Notes: generated from the letters alone by a model not told the origin. A stretch of DNA of 64,000 bases from Blastomyces gilchristii SLH14081 (GCF_000003855.2 NW_003101682.1:3338619-3402618), one strand, 5' to 3'. Shown: positions 37,972-51,034, counted from the first letter of the stretch. Made by a program: numbers and translations.

Positions 37972-40900
37972 TTTCAAGCTCTGTCAGTCAGCAACTATCT
38001 GTTATAACTGAAAGAACTAGAAACTTATATACTTCAATCTCTGTAAACTGTACTACAGACACTCAGAAGCAGTCATCTGAATTATGAATAACTCTTATAG
38101 AAGAAGTCTTAGAGAATCTATCAATTAATTACAGAATATCATTCTCTGTATCTATGATAGAAGAATTCTTCAAACTTATAAATAAATCAATCTCAGTGAA
38201 GAATATTCTTAAACATCTGTCACAGAATCAAGCTATTTTTTTTATAAGAAATACTTACTATCTGTAAACACTCTCAAACTGAGTTCTTAGATATGATCTT
38301 CAGAGATATCTGCGAACTGAAAAGAAACTTTCTTAAGCTATGACTACTTAAGATTATCTATTGAATCATAATCTATAAAAGCTTTTATAAGTTTGTATTT
38401 GAAATTGACTTATAAGTCTGACTATGTGATATGAAAGATGAAGAAGCTGTTATCTATATAATAACAGATCTCTACTACACTGAAGTCAAGAACTGGCTGA
38501 ACTATCTAGAGAATAATTATAAGAGATCTCACTAATCTGTTCTTAAAATATATCTAGAGAATAAATTGAGAGACTTTATTAGCTGAATAGAGAATATCTG
38601 AGCTGTGATCATCAATATTAGAAAAAGAGATGAGAAATCTGATAAAAACTACTTACAGTACTTTATAAAATTGTGATATAAATTAAGATCTGTGAAAACA
38701 GAGCTCTGAAATAAGATCTGAATAATGTTATTTATAAAACAACTGAATAAAAATATATAGAACAAGCTTATTAAGTAAGACTCTAAGTTCTTAACTCTGA
38801 AGAAACTGATGATTCTTATTCACTGTTTACAGATTACTGTGAGAGTCATAGATCTGCAGAGAGTGAATTACTAATCAGCTCTGTGAGAGTCAGAATAACA
38901 GAGAACAGATTTACTGAAAAAAGAGAATAAGATATAGAGAGATTTATATCTGACAGCTGAGCAGAGAGAAAGAGTTTTATAAGCTTCTATGAAGAGAGTG
39001 TATAACAGAGAGATTAAGAAAAAGAGTCTTTACTTTATTTATTTTAAATCAGAATATCTCTATTTAAACTGTCTAAATAAATTAAAATAGAAATTTGAGA
39101 AGTGATAAACAGAGTCAGTAACAGTCTTCTTAAGAGTCTTGAAGCTGATATCTGAATCTGTTACTCTCTTAATGAAAATGTATACTTATAAGAAGAGACT
39201 GTATCACAGTACTGCTGCTCTGTAAGTATAAGAAGTATTAATAAAGTCAGAATCTCAGATCACTGTAGTATCTCTAAAGCTTACAGAGTAAATGAGCTGA
39301 GTAATGAAAACTGAGAATCTGCTCTTATAATAAGCAGAGTGTAAGAACTCAGATCTAAGAACTGAGAGACTTATAAGAGTTATTTTTGAATTACAAGATA
39401 TCTCTGAAACTTGAAAAAGATTTACAGAAACTGTGATTATTACAGATATCACAGATAACATGTACTTAAGACTTGTATAACTTCAAAGATATAATTTATA
39501 CATAGCTGTTTATAAGTAAGGTTTATACTTATGATCAGTGTTGATAGACTAACTTATAAAGATAGAATTAGATAATACTGTAGAGTTAATTAAAGAAGAC
39601 AAGCTCATCTCTATAATAACTTTATAAATGTCTGAGAACTTCACAGTTATGAAAACTGAGCTTCAGATATCAGAGAAATACTGAGATCTTGTAGAGATGT
39701 TCAGTTCAGCTAAGATAGCTGAGCTTTTATCTTATTATAAGAAGAATCTGATAATAGATTTAATAGAAGAGTAGAAATTCTTCTGAAGAGCAATCTATAA
39801 GCTCTTTTATTATGAGACAGAGGTCTTACAACCTCATGTAAAGAAGAATCTGAAGAATGACTTTATCTAATCTTTATAGATCTTTACAGAAGTCTCTGTG
39901 ATATTTATAAAGAAGAAGAATAAAGATCTCAGATTGTATATAAACTACTGTAATCTGAACTTCAAGACTATAAAGAGTCACTATTCTCTATATCTGATTA
40001 AGAATATGATCAACTGTCTCATGAGAGCTGTTATATTTATACAACTGAATATAATTAATATATATACACAGCTGTGAATAGAGTCTGAAATTAAATGAAA
40101 GACTGTTTTTAAAATCATACTGAAATTATTTGAATATCTAGTAATATCTTTTGATTTAACTAGTATCTCTGTAGTATTTCAGTCTTTCATTAATAAAATA
40201 CTTTGTGTATATCTGAATATCTTTATAATAATATATCTGAATGATGTGATAATGTACTCTGTAAAGAAGAAAGAATACACTGAGTATATATAAACTATAT
40301 TGAAGATCTTAGATAAGACAGAACTGTATATTAAGTGTATAAAGTACAACTTCAGTATCTATCAGATTAATTTCCTAGAATATGTAATTACTGCAGATAA
40401 TATTCAGATAAAATCTTCATAGATTGAGACTATTCTGTTGTAACTGAAGTTAACTAGTATTTATAAGATTTAATTCTTTCTGAGCTTTGTGAATTTCTAT
40501 AGATAATTTATCTTATATTTATGAGAATCTTCTTAATTCTTACAGATATACTGAAGAGTGAAAATAAGAAGAAGTTATTCTATAAATGAAGAATGAAAAG
40601 ATTATTGAGAAGAGAGAGCTGTAAGAACTTTCTTATCTCAGAAGCTTATAGAGTCTTTATGAGATTAAAACAGATATTTATAGATACTGTGATACTGTTT
40701 TACTTTAATCTCTTACTCTTAATCAGATTGAAGACAGATATCTTCTTCTTTATAATTTCAGAAATAGTCTTATAACTATAGCTAAATAAGAACTGAGTTT
40801 CAGTATTCTTTTTCTTATAAAAGATACAATCTACAGAGATCAATTATAACATTTATAATCAGAAGCTTCTTATAATAGAGAAATTCTTCTATCACTGATA

Positions 40901-41641
40901 TCACTACTTTAAGAGTCTTATAACAGTGATTACTGTTAGAACTGATTATAATAACTTATAATAGTTTACTTTAATCAAGAAACTCTTACAGTGATAGATC
41001 TACTGAACTCAGAGACTGAGTAAATTCTGATTCAAGATAGAGTATATTAAGAGAAATAAGAACTCAGCAGACTGATTCTCTCATAGATCTGACTATATCA
41101 AGAAGATCAGAATGACAGACACAGAGAAACTAGAAAAGATAGAAAAGCTTTTCAGAATACTCAGACTAAGTATTATAAAGAGATTGACTGAAGAGTCTCT
41201 CAATTTCTTATAAGAGAAGAGAGAAGAGAGAGAGAAGAAGCCTGTATAACTACTCTCTATAACACTGAGAGTCAACACTTTGAGAATCTCTGTGAGAATT
41301 CTTGAAGAGAGTATCTATAATCTGAAGAGTTTGCAGGCTTTGAGAAGCACTGTGAAAGATCTGATATAAAAGAAAACAGAGTATAAGTCTTTGTAAGATC
41401 TTCTATTCAGATTGTCTGAACTGTAATTAAAGAATGAATATACTCAGTATATTCAGAAACTGCTCACAGCAGAGATCAATTCTGCAGAAATAAAGAATTA
41501 AAGAGACTTAAATAATCTCTTATAAAAAGAGAACTGAATTTATATAACTATAAATAAGTTTTTATATATAGAACTTATTAAAAGATATTATGACTCTTCT
41601 CTAGTAAGTTATTTTATAGATACTAGAACTCATGAGTTACT

Positions 41642-42012
41642 GCCCCGGTGGCCGAATGGTTAATGCGGCCACCCGGTAGCACCTTGGCGTGGGAAACCAA
41701 GGCGCGTGGGTTCGAAACCCGCAGGGGATACATTAAATCCGGAACTCAAGCACCTCAGGTTCCTAATAAATACAGAGGTGTACAAATCGCTCCAATGAAT
41801 TGCTCTATGTTCCTGGGCTGGGAAGTTATTATCGCATGTATCTAATTGTCACTCCTTTGTATTTTCCTATGTTCTTGTTATCTTGGCGTGGTCTCAACAC
41901 CTGTATTTCCTCCTGTATAACCAACACTTGACCTGTATTTAACATCACGCAAGGACTCATCATAAGCTCCGCTTGCATATGAGTATAATGGAAGAATAAT
42001 AATAATAATAAT
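41642..42012 (+). mobile_element. tRNA-derived SINE, copy 1
   Basis: A 371-bp SINE. The head is a class II tRNA-like sequence (Ser or Leu type) with a pol III A box, tggccgaatgg at 41649-41659, a long variable-arm stem ccttgg/ccaagg, and a B box, ggttcgaaacc at 41709-41719. A tRNA-unrelated body of about 250 bp follows, then gaagaat and an (AAT)n tail. It is flanked by a perfect 15-bp duplication, aactcatgagttact (41627-41641 and 42013-42027). It splits the integrase frame of Gypsy-2. It codes for nothing and would depend on a LINE for movement. Confidence 0.95.
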
Positions 42013-42822
42013 AACTCATGAGTTACTTATAAGAAAATACTTCTGATTAAAGATATAAGAGTTTATAAAGAAGATAGTGAATTCTTATACTGTTTATCAG
42101 AATTCATGAATAGTACAGTTCAGATTATATGAAGAACTTACTTCTCTACTCATCTTACAGAACTCTTAAGAATAGCTAGAAATAAATACTTTTATAAGTC
42201 TCTCTGAAAGTAAGAATATATATAATACCTGTTTTAACAGTATGCTGATCATAGTAGATTACTTGATTAAGATAACAGACTTTATACTCACTTATAAGAA
42301 CTTAAAGTCAAAGAATTTAACTTATATCTTTGTCTGTGATGTGATCTGATTGTATAAATTACTTATAAATATTATCTTAGATAGAGAATTAATCTTTATA
42401 AGAGAGTTCTGATCTGATCTAATAACTATACTGAAGATCTTATAAGATTTAAGTACAGCTTTTTATTAATAGATAGATAGTCAGATAGAATATCTGATAA
42501 GTATATTAAAACAGTATTTGTGATACTTTATCAATTATAATCAGAATAACTGAGTACATTGATCATTACTTACAGAGTTCATATATAATAACTCAAAGTA
42601 TATTAGTATAGATAAAATTCTCTTTGAGATACTCACTGAGACTTATTCACAGATAATCTTAATAAATCTGTAAGAGTATACTATAGAGTGTAATGATATC
42701 TGTGAACAGACTGAGAGAATTCAGAATATTCAGAAGAAAGTCTGTGAATTCTTGAGAAAGACTCAAGAGTATTAGAAAAAATACTGTGACTTTAAGCATA
42801 CATAAAGAGTTTAAGAAAGATA

Positions 42823-42922
42823 NNNNNNNNNNNNNNNNNNNNNNNNNNNNNNNNNNNNNNNNNNNNNNNNNNNNNNNNNNNNNNNNNNNNNNNNNNNNNN
42901 NNNNNNNNNNNNNNNNNNNNNN
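42823..42922. other. Assembly gap of exactly 100 N
   Basis: Exactly 100 undetermined bases, a usual placeholder for a gap of unknown size. It falls in the 3' part of the Gypsy-2 integrase, so the missing sequence is probably element sequence. Confidence 0.99.
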
Positions 42923-43074
42923 AATATCATTATATAAAGATCTAGTAAGAAGCTGAATCTCTTGTAAACAGAGTCTTGTAAAATTATAAAGAAAGTTAGT
43001 TTACAGTTCTACAGATTGAAATTATTATCTGAGTTACAGATATATAATATTTTTCATGTCTCTTTACTCTATTA

Positions 43075-43444
43075 TTATTATTATTATTCTTCTTCCATTA
43101 TACTCATATGCAAGCGGAGCTTATGATGAGTCCTTGCGTGATGTTAAATACAGGTTAAGTGTTGATTATACAGGAGGAAATACAGGTGTTGAGACCACAT
43201 CAAGATAACAAGAACATAGGAAAATACAAAGGAGTGACAATTAGATACATACAATAATAACTTCCCAGCTCAGGAACATAGAGCAATTCATTGAAGCAAT
43301 TTGTACACCTCTGTATTTATTAGGAACCTGAGGTGCTTGAGTTCCGGATTTAATGTATCCCCTGCGGGTTTCAAACCCACGCGCCTTGGTTTCCCACGCC
43401 AAGGCACTACCGGGTGGCCGCATTAATCATTCAGCCACCGGGGC
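43075..43444 (-). mobile_element. tRNA-derived SINE, copy 2
   Basis: About 370 bp in reverse orientation. The (AAT)n tail is at left and the tRNA-like head at right (ccaccggggc at 43435-43444). The A and B boxes are readable on the minus strand; the B box has one change. A perfect 15-bp duplication, ctctttactctatta, flanks it (43060-43074 and 43444-43458, with one base shared with the head). It separates the integrase end from the chromodomain of Gypsy-2. Confidence 0.94.
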
Positions 43445-44948
43445 TCTTTACTCTATTAATATAAGAAATTCTTAGAAGAGAATTCTGTAACTTATTACTC
43501 TGTTTATAAAGTACTAGAGAGTGAAAGAAAATATCAGATTAAAGAGATTATTAACTCAGAGAAGTGAGATTATAAGCTCTAATTCAAGATTCAGTGATAA
43601 GAGTATTCTGACAAGATGAGTAAGTTCACTTAAAAATCATCTGAATAGATAAGATATCTGTAGAAGCTGAGACATGACTTTAATACTACAAATTTTAATA
43701 AGTCAGAATAATATAATCTTCACTAAGAACCTGATTATGACAAAGATATTAACACTGTCATTTGTGAACTCTAGTTTATAAGATAATAACTTTCTACTGT
43801 GATGAATAGTCTGTGATGTATGCAAGGAGAAGAAGAAATAATGTTCTCATTAAAAGCAAAAAAATAAAGAAAATAAAAACAGAACTGTGAACACAATTTA
43901 GAGACTAACAAAGAAAAACAAAGAAAACTCACACTTATATTCTCAATCTCTCTATGACTATCAATTACTCTCTTCAAAGAAGTAGAGAGTATCATGCCTG
44001 TGATACAGACAATTGTTGCATTTAACATGAAGACTGTCAGAAATGCACAGACTTCAAAAGAGCTGAACATCAGAGTATACAGAGTTATGACAGAGTCTTG
44101 AGAACTGATCATCTGTGTATGTAATCAGATATCTCTTATAAAGCTGTGTCTGCTTTCTTAGTTATGCTGAAGTGATTAGTCTGAAAACAATTGAGACATA
44201 GAGAGAGAGCTCATCTGCTCAGATTAACTTCTATTATAAATTCATAGTATTCACATTACCTTCCTTATCTGAATTTTATGAGTACTTAGAAATTTATCTC
44301 TCATTAACAATGAGATTGTGAAAATATGATGCAGTGTAAGAACTGTTGATAGAAAATCTAGACATATTTACATATGCCTTATTAGAGATTGTACAGATAG
44401 AGAAGAAGTAATTATAAATCTGTAGAACTGCAGAGAACACTGACAGTACTAAGAGCTTTACAGAAACTGTCAGCTAGAATCTGCAAGAAATTACTTATAG
44501 AGAGACTTATAGCAAAGAGTGAGACTGCACTGCTAAGAGTCAGAAGCTGATCTGAGAAAGATACAGAGTAAATCACTGATCTGAAGATTAGATATAGTAA
44601 TAAGACTGAAAGAAAGAAAGACACTGTTGTAAGTAATAATATCTCTACTTTATCAGCTGATAAAAAGTAATTAGAGAAGTTATAAGAACACTTATAAGAA
44701 GCTTAGTAACAGTCAGACATTATTTATAAAGATATTGAAATTAAATTTTTTTTTAATTCTTAGAAAGTTCTTAAATTAACATATAAATAATATTAGAAAT
44801 ACTCTCTCTCTGTTATCTGAATAAAAATACTTCACAGATGAATAAGAATACTCACAGTTTATAAGAATGAAAGCTGTTATAGAAAAAGAGAAAAGAAGAT
44901 GAGATTTCACAGACAGATCTGAGATATTTATACTACTTTAGAGAGATT

Positions 44949-44955
<7 letters not shown>

Positions 44956-45012
<57 letters not shown>

Positions 45013-45361
45013 TATTATACTCATATGTAAGCAGAGCTTACAATGAGTCCTTGTGTGATGTTAAATACAGGTCAAGTGTTGATTATACAGGAGAAAATAC
45101 AGATATTAAGACCATGCCAAGATAATAAGAACATAGAAAAATACAAAGAAGTGACAATTAGATACATGCAATAATAACTTTCCAGCTCAGAAATATAGAG
45201 TAATTCATTGAAGTGATTTATACACCTCTGTATTTATTAGAAATCTGAGGTGCTTGAGTTTCAGATTTAATGTATCCCCTGCGGGTTTCAAACCCACATG
45301 TCTTGGTTTCCCACGCCAAGGCGCTACTGAGTGGCCGCATTAATCATTCAGCCACTGAGGC
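44956..45361 (-). mobile_element. tRNA-derived SINE, copy 3 (most mutated)
   Basis: About 406 bp in reverse orientation, longer because the (AAT)n tail has about 20 units (44956-45010). A 16-bp duplication, agagagatttatttat, flanks it (44940-44955 and 45362-45377). The tRNA-like head shows several C-to-T and G-to-A changes compared with copies 1, 2 and 4, so this copy has been exposed to the mutation process more strongly or for longer. Confidence 0.93.
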
Positions 45362-46046
45362 AGAGAGATTTATTTATACTATAAGTAATTCTGTGAAATA
45401 GTCAGATCACTCTAGTAAATAAAGAGTGATTATTAATTACAGATCTGAATCTTTCTATATGACTATAAAGAGTGATTGTAGATTGTAAATATCTTGATTC
45501 TATAATTCTACAGAGTTAATAAAAGAATGAAAAATTTCTCATAATTCTACAGTGTTAAAGAATGATGATTTATGAGAATAAGTGAAAGATTAAGTCATAA
45601 ATGCTTCTCTTTGATAAGAATAATCTCATAGAAAGTGATTTATCTGTGAGATGAATCTGTGTAATGATCACACAAGAATCTCACAGAAAAATGATTAATG
45701 ATTAACTGAAATTCTTCAGATTAAAAGATGTGAAATAAATCTATGTAATAATTACACAAGAATATCACAGAAATGATTGAGAGTCAACTGAAACTCTTCT
45801 ATATAAAAGATATGAGATGAATCTGTATGATAGTCAGAGAAAGATCTACAGATTATAAAGAATCTTATAAAATAAGAAACTGAGTAACAGACTCTTTTCT
45901 CTTCATAATAACAAGGGATTTTTCCTCACTGAGATTTTTTATAGATATGAAGAGTTTTTAGTGAGTATCACTGCAGTGCTGAGCCTGATTCTATGAAATC
46001 ACTCAGTGAAAGACTTCACAGATGAAGTCTTAGAGAGAGAAGAATA

Positions 46047-46303
46047 TGTAAGAAATCTCACTTCTTATAAATTCTTTATCTCTATTTCTATCTCTTGTAT
46101 AATTAATAGAGTTAGCAGCTCTTGACTACACACAACTATATAGACTGAAGTTCGTGAATACTATTTACAACTCAGCTTGAATGTTAATATACATTTGATT
46201 TCTTCATTTATCTTTCTACTGTGAATACTTCTAGTAGTTAACAGTATATATCACGCCAAGCTGCAAACACCCGAATAACTGCCTGTGAGCACTTATTCTT
46301 ACA
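46047..46303 (+). repeat. Gypsy-2 3' LTR
   Basis: A 257-bp LTR, tgtaagaaatc to attcttaca. Three CpGs remain, two of them near 46250-46275, slightly more than in the 5' LTR. Confidence 0.92.
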
Positions 46304-47990
46304 GATAACTACATCTTATTATTAGTTAACTAGATTATATGATTAGAAAGTTCTCAATGAGTTAATAAAGAGATCTGAGAGTGAAAGCGTAAAAGATTCA
46401 GATGTGACTATAGAGAGAGTTAAACAGAAGTTTATTACATTATTTACTGAGCTGAAGAAGTTATAATCTTCAAATACATATTAACTCTCGAACAGAGATA
46501 TAGATATAGAGATAAATACACAGTCTACAGAGAATTCTAAAAGAGCAGTAACTAAAGATAAGATGAAATTATTAGATCAGATAGAAGTGAAAGTAAAGAT
46601 AGCAGTAAGAGATATTTATAAGAAGAAAGATACAGAGACACTAAAGCTGACTAAAGTAGATAAGAAATAATAAAGAGATAGTCAGAAATAATATAGCATA
46701 TTAAAGAATAATATATCAGAGAGAACAGAGTAAAAGAGAGTCATTAAAGATAATCAGATATCTTGATTATAAGATATAGCTTATACATACTGTCTATATC
46801 ACAATAACAAGATCAATCTACACTTTCAAAAGAATGAGAAGCTAGCTCAGCTAAGTATATTAATAATACAGAATTCAACTGCAGAAAAACTTGTAAATAC
46901 TGTCTTAATTATCAAAAGACTTACAGAATGTAGTGAGAAAATACTGTTTATAAACTGTGAATTCTTTATTCTGCTCAGTCAGTGATTAACTAAGAAGCTG
47001 AGACAGATACTCACACAATAAAAACTGCAGTGATGAATGATAAATAACAGCTTAATCACTTCAAGAACAGTTAATCTCAAAGATTCAGTTAATCAGAATA
47101 TTGTCATACTTCAAACTTATAGAGAAGTAGCTCTCATATCTCATAAGTCTTATACAGTGAGTCATAGATAATTTGAAGAGTGTGTAGTTACTTCTTTAGA
47201 TAATAATCAGACTCAGCAGAGATATAATACTTATATTAACTATTAGTGAGATAATAAGAGTTCTCACTATTTTTTAAACTATTATAGCTGATATGAGTTT
47301 GAAAAAAGCACTCACAATCTGCTGTTTAAGAGAAGTATATCAGAGTTTGAGAAGACTATGAGTGTAGATGAAGATAATAATATTAAAGCTAGTAATACAG
47401 ATAGAAACAATTTAATCTGTATCTCTGCTAAGAAAACACTCACTCTATTTAAATACAAGATCTTGAGTTTAGTCACTCTAAAACCTGTTAAGTATGTCTG
47501 AATTAGTGAGAGAGGTAATAGTTTAACTTCTATTAGAGTAATTGAGAATATTAAGATAAGTAGTAAGTAGTAGTTAATAATTTTATCTTTTACAAGTTAT
47601 ACTATTAACTGTATAACACAGAATCTGAAGATGTTAAAGTAGTTATTTAATCTTGATAAATATAATCTGAACACTGTTCAGATAATGTGAAAGAAGCTAG
47701 ATAAGATTGAGAAATTCACTAATATAATTTCAGCTGTGAGTGATACTATTAATGATAATTATTTCTTCAAGCCGCTTAGTAAGACACACTTCAGTGATTT
47801 TATAAATAGCAGTCTATCAGTGAATATTGTATTCTGAGATATATATCTTACTAGATAAAAGATGAAGCTGTAATATAAACTTAAGAATAATTAATAAGAG
47901 ACTTAAGATGAATATAACAGATACAAGATCTCTGATTTTATTTTTCTTTATTCTATTTTCTTCTTTCTTTTGCTTTCTCTTCTGCAGTTA

Positions 47991-48323
47991 AGTAGTTAAA
48001 AATAGTGATAATAAATTTTCTTTTCTTTTCTTCTTTCTCTCAATTTTCTTATTATTTTTTCTTATTATATTCTCTTTCTTATCTATCTCTCTCAGACTTG
48101 ATATGATTATCTCTGAGATTTCTTGACTATAAAGACTTTGATAAAGTCTGAAGTATTTTCTGCAATTATGTTAAGATATTTTCAGTTTGAATTCTTATAT
48201 TCTCTTTACTTAATTTGAAGATATGTCTTTTCTCTCTCTGTATACTGTCTGATCATCTTTTCAATTTCAAATTAAGACTGATTAGCTATAATAACTGACT
48301 CTGAAGATAAATATTTAAGATCT
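47991..48323. other. AT-rich stretch, nothing recognised
   Basis: Pyrimidine-rich sequence (ttctttct-type runs) leading up to the LTR at 48324. No coding frame or repeat structure stands out. Confidence 0.4.
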
Positions 48324-49474
48324 TGTAAGAAATCCCGCTTCTTGCGAAATCTTTACCTCTATTTCTATCTCTTGTGTAATCAATAGAGTTAGCAGCTCTT
48401 GACTACATACAACTATATAGACTGAAGTTCATAAGTACTATTCATAACTCAGCTTAAATACTATTATACATTTAATCTCTACATTGATCTTTCTATCATG
48501 AATACTTCTAGTAGCTATTAGTATATATCACATCAAGCTGCAAACACCTGAATAATTATCTATAAGTACTTATTCTTATATTTCATACTCTGTCAGTCAG
48601 TAATCACTTATTATAACTGAAAGAACTAGAAATATATATACTTTAATCTCTGTAAACTCTACTGCAGACACTTTAAAGCAGTTATCTGAATTGTAAGTAA
48701 TCTCTGTAATAAAAGTTTCAGAGAACTTATTAATTATTTATAAGATATTATTCTCTGTATCTGTGATAGAAGAACTCTCTAAATCTATAAATAAATTAAT
48801 CTTAGTGAAGAATATTCTTAAGTATTTTCTATAAAACTAATCTATTTTTCTATAAGAAATACTTACTGTCTATAAACATTTTTAAACTGAGTCTCTAGAT
48901 ATAATCTTCAAGAATATATACAAACTGAAAAGAAACTTTCTTAAGCTGTAACTACTTAAGATTATCTATTAAATTATAATCTATAAAAGCTTTTATAAGT
49001 TTGTCTTTGAAATTGACTTATAAGTCTAACTATCTGATATAAAAGATAAAGAGACTATTATCTATATAATAATAACCCTTTATTATATTAAAGCTAAGAA
49101 TTGACTGAATTATCTAGAGAATAACTATGAGAGATTCTACTGTTTCATTCTTAAGATCTATTTAGAGAATAAGTTAAGAGACTCTGTAAGATGAATAGAG
49201 AATATCTGAACTGTAATTATTAATATTAGAAAAAGAGATGAGAAATCAGATAAAAACAACTTACAGTACTTTATAAAATTATGATATAAATTAAGATCTG
49301 TAAAAACAGAGCTCTGAAACAAGATCTGAATAATAATATTTATAAAAAGACTGAATAAAGATATGTAGAATAAGCTTATTAAGTAAGACTCTAAGCTCTT
49401 AACTCTGAAGAAACCGATAACTCTTATTCACTACTTATAGACTTATAGAGAGTGAACTACTGATCAGTCTTATA
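48324..49474 (+). mobile_element. Gypsy-2 second copy, 3'-truncated fragment
   Basis: An LTR at 48324-48580 (257 bp, tgtaagaaatc to attcttata) is followed by about 0.9 kb of Gypsy-2 gag. The internal part is collinear with 37972-38890 of the full copy, with many transitions and a short deletion near 49430. It stops at the hAT terminus at 49475. No continuation of Gypsy-2 is found beyond the matching hAT end at 62537. Confidence 0.88.
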
Positions 49475-50981
49475 TAGACTGACCGGTGAGATCATGAATT
49501 TCACATTTGATCTCATCTGGTCTGATCTTATACATTTCTTGATGTGAGTCTCACCAGAACCAAGCATCAAAAAAACTTGAAAATGAATCATTTCTCAAAG
49601 AAATGATGTGAAAAATAACCAGATTTAATTCAAGAACAGTGAAATGAGAGTAATTTCTCAGAATAAACAGTGAAAGATGATTATTCTTTCAAAATCAGAA
49701 TGAGACTGAGACTGAAGATTAAATTCAGTCTCATTCAGTTCATTCAGTGATTGCTTATATAATCAGAATTTAGTAATAATTATTGATAACAGTCATGAAA
49801 CAACTAAATACATTCTTGTATAAGTTTATTCATCACTTTCTTATGAAAACTACACTTCTCTGATATACTGTGATCAGAGGTATTAAACTATCTGATAATT
49901 TCATGTTTTACAATCATGAGTTTCTTGGTTATTTCTTCTTATAATTGTTCTCAGTGATATTGATAAATATCTTAGCTTAAGTTGAACTTTCACTTCATTC
50001 TCATCTCTGTCAATGAAATTATCAGAATATCATATATTATCAGTACAACAGTTAAATATATACACTCAATAATTTTTCATCACTCTAGAATTGATTTAGT
50101 GTGTAAATTCATCAGATCATCTTGAAGATAGTGATCAAATTTAGTTTTATAAGTATATAGCTTTGTCTGATTTTCAGTTGTAATCAATGTATATAAGTTC
50201 TATTTCAAAGTTAGTATTATAGTTCTATATAGTATAAAGTATTATCAAAGATCATTACTTACTAGATAAGTATATTTCACTATCTTCATATCTTTAATAT
50301 CTGCTTATTCAAATATCTGATAGTTGATATTGTAGTAGTCTCAGACTAATTTAACATATAAGTCTCATTTCTTCTCTATTCAATCTTGAGAAGTGTAGAT
50401 ATTAACTCAATAGAAGAAATCTAGTAGAGCTGCTATAGTATAGTACTCTGTAAAAGATTGTTCAGTTTTACTGTAGTAATATACTAGTTTATTTCTTACA
50501 GTAATAATAGCCTGTGCTATAGCATTATCTCAGACTGAAGTTCTTTTTAAGTGATTCAACTACTTCATAAGATAAGTAAATAAACTGTTATACACTCATC
50601 AGACTGACTGTAGTATTAATGTATAAGTAATTGAAACTATCTTAGTTATCTTATAAAACTGAAATAGTAAATTAATTATATATTTCAACTGAGTTCACTT
50701 TATATCAGAAACTTTCAATATCTGAATCTTTTCTCAATCAGAGTATTATACTCAATAATCAATTATCTGATATAATTGAAGAGTCTGAACAGCTATCTTA
50801 TATATTAAACTTCACTGTATTCTAACATTTTATATCATATTCAGTGATGTGACTGATTTGTTTATTTATTAAATATCATAGAATTATTTTTATTATTTAG
50901 AGAAGGTATAAATTATATTAGCAATGTTTCAAATCTGTGATATTTAAATTATTAGTCAATCTATTCAAAATTAACAGTAGT

Positions 50982-51034
50982 ATTATTAAAAAGTATTATT
51001 AAAAAGTAATATTAAAAAGTGTTATTAAAAAACA
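50982..51034. repeat. 13-bp tandem repeat inside the hAT transposase
   Basis: Four units of agtattattaaaa type in a row, differing at one or two bases. Because 13 is not a multiple of 3, the array breaks the reading frame of the transposase remnant. A related phrase (taacactttttRataacact, reverse strand) occurs in the MITE at 4228 and at 61603. Confidence 0.7.

Larger units (their letters stand above)
37972..46046 (+). pseudogene. Gypsy-2 gag-pol remnant
   Basis: Decayed polyprotein broken by three SINEs and the N gap. Gag runs from about 38000; its zinc knuckle near 39023-39064 has two ligands changed to Tyr (first Cys and His). RT spans about 39850-40460 with Y-L-N-D in place of Y-L-D-D. 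RNase H is near 40590-41060. Integrase starts near 41540, is cut by SINE 1 at 41642, continues to the gap at 42823 and resumes at 42923. A conserved F-H-V-S-L-L phrase near 43050 precedes SINE 2, and a chromodomain follows near 43500-43640 with the W-D-Y-K-L...W-x-E-Y-S pattern. From about 43760 to 46046 there is no domain I recognise; a 113-codon minus-strand stop-free stretch there (43771-44112) has no known motif. Confidence 0.83.
37715..46303 (+). mobile_element. Gypsy-2, Ty3/gypsy chromovirus, decayed, with three SINEs
   Basis: A complete element on the plus strand, with 257-bp LTRs at both ends and the 5-bp duplication gataa (37710-37714 and 46304-46308). It spans 8.6 kb including three SINEs (about 1.15 kb together) and a 100-N gap. 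Gag, RT, RNase H, integrase and a chromodomain are recognisable in that order. It is a different family from Gypsy-1: the LTRs are unrelated, although both are chromoviruses. Confidence 0.92.
37450..47990 (+). pseudogene. Unrecognised decayed ORF, split by Gypsy-2
   Basis: Reading 37450-37714 joined to 46309 onward (exact because of the gataa duplication) gives a continuous plus-strand frame in which stops are mostly TAA or TGA at plausible Gln or Trp positions. The translation is rich in Lys, Ile, Ser and Glu, with a helical basic segment near 46480-46640 and later W-x-S-E-R and K-P-V-K-Y blocks. I do not recognise the family. It could be a gag, a transposon-borne accessory protein or a host gene relic. 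It ends near 47990 in pyrimidine-rich sequence. Confidence 0.35.

Noticed and set aside
41642..41731. A functional tRNA-Ser or tRNA-Leu gene
   Set aside because: The acceptor ends do not pair properly, the same sequence with a fixed 3' body recurs four times, and each copy has its own target duplication.
41648..41845. Open reading frame over the tRNA-like sequence that could be called a small protein
   Set aside because: It lies in the SINE head and body, is repeated with changes in the other SINE copies (also 43241-43423), and has the tRNA boxes and target duplications of a SINE.
43771..44112. A 113-codon minus-strand membrane-protein-like frame
   Set aside because: It lies inside the Gypsy-2 element, has no start context or known motif, and AT-rich antisense frames here often read as hydrophobic.
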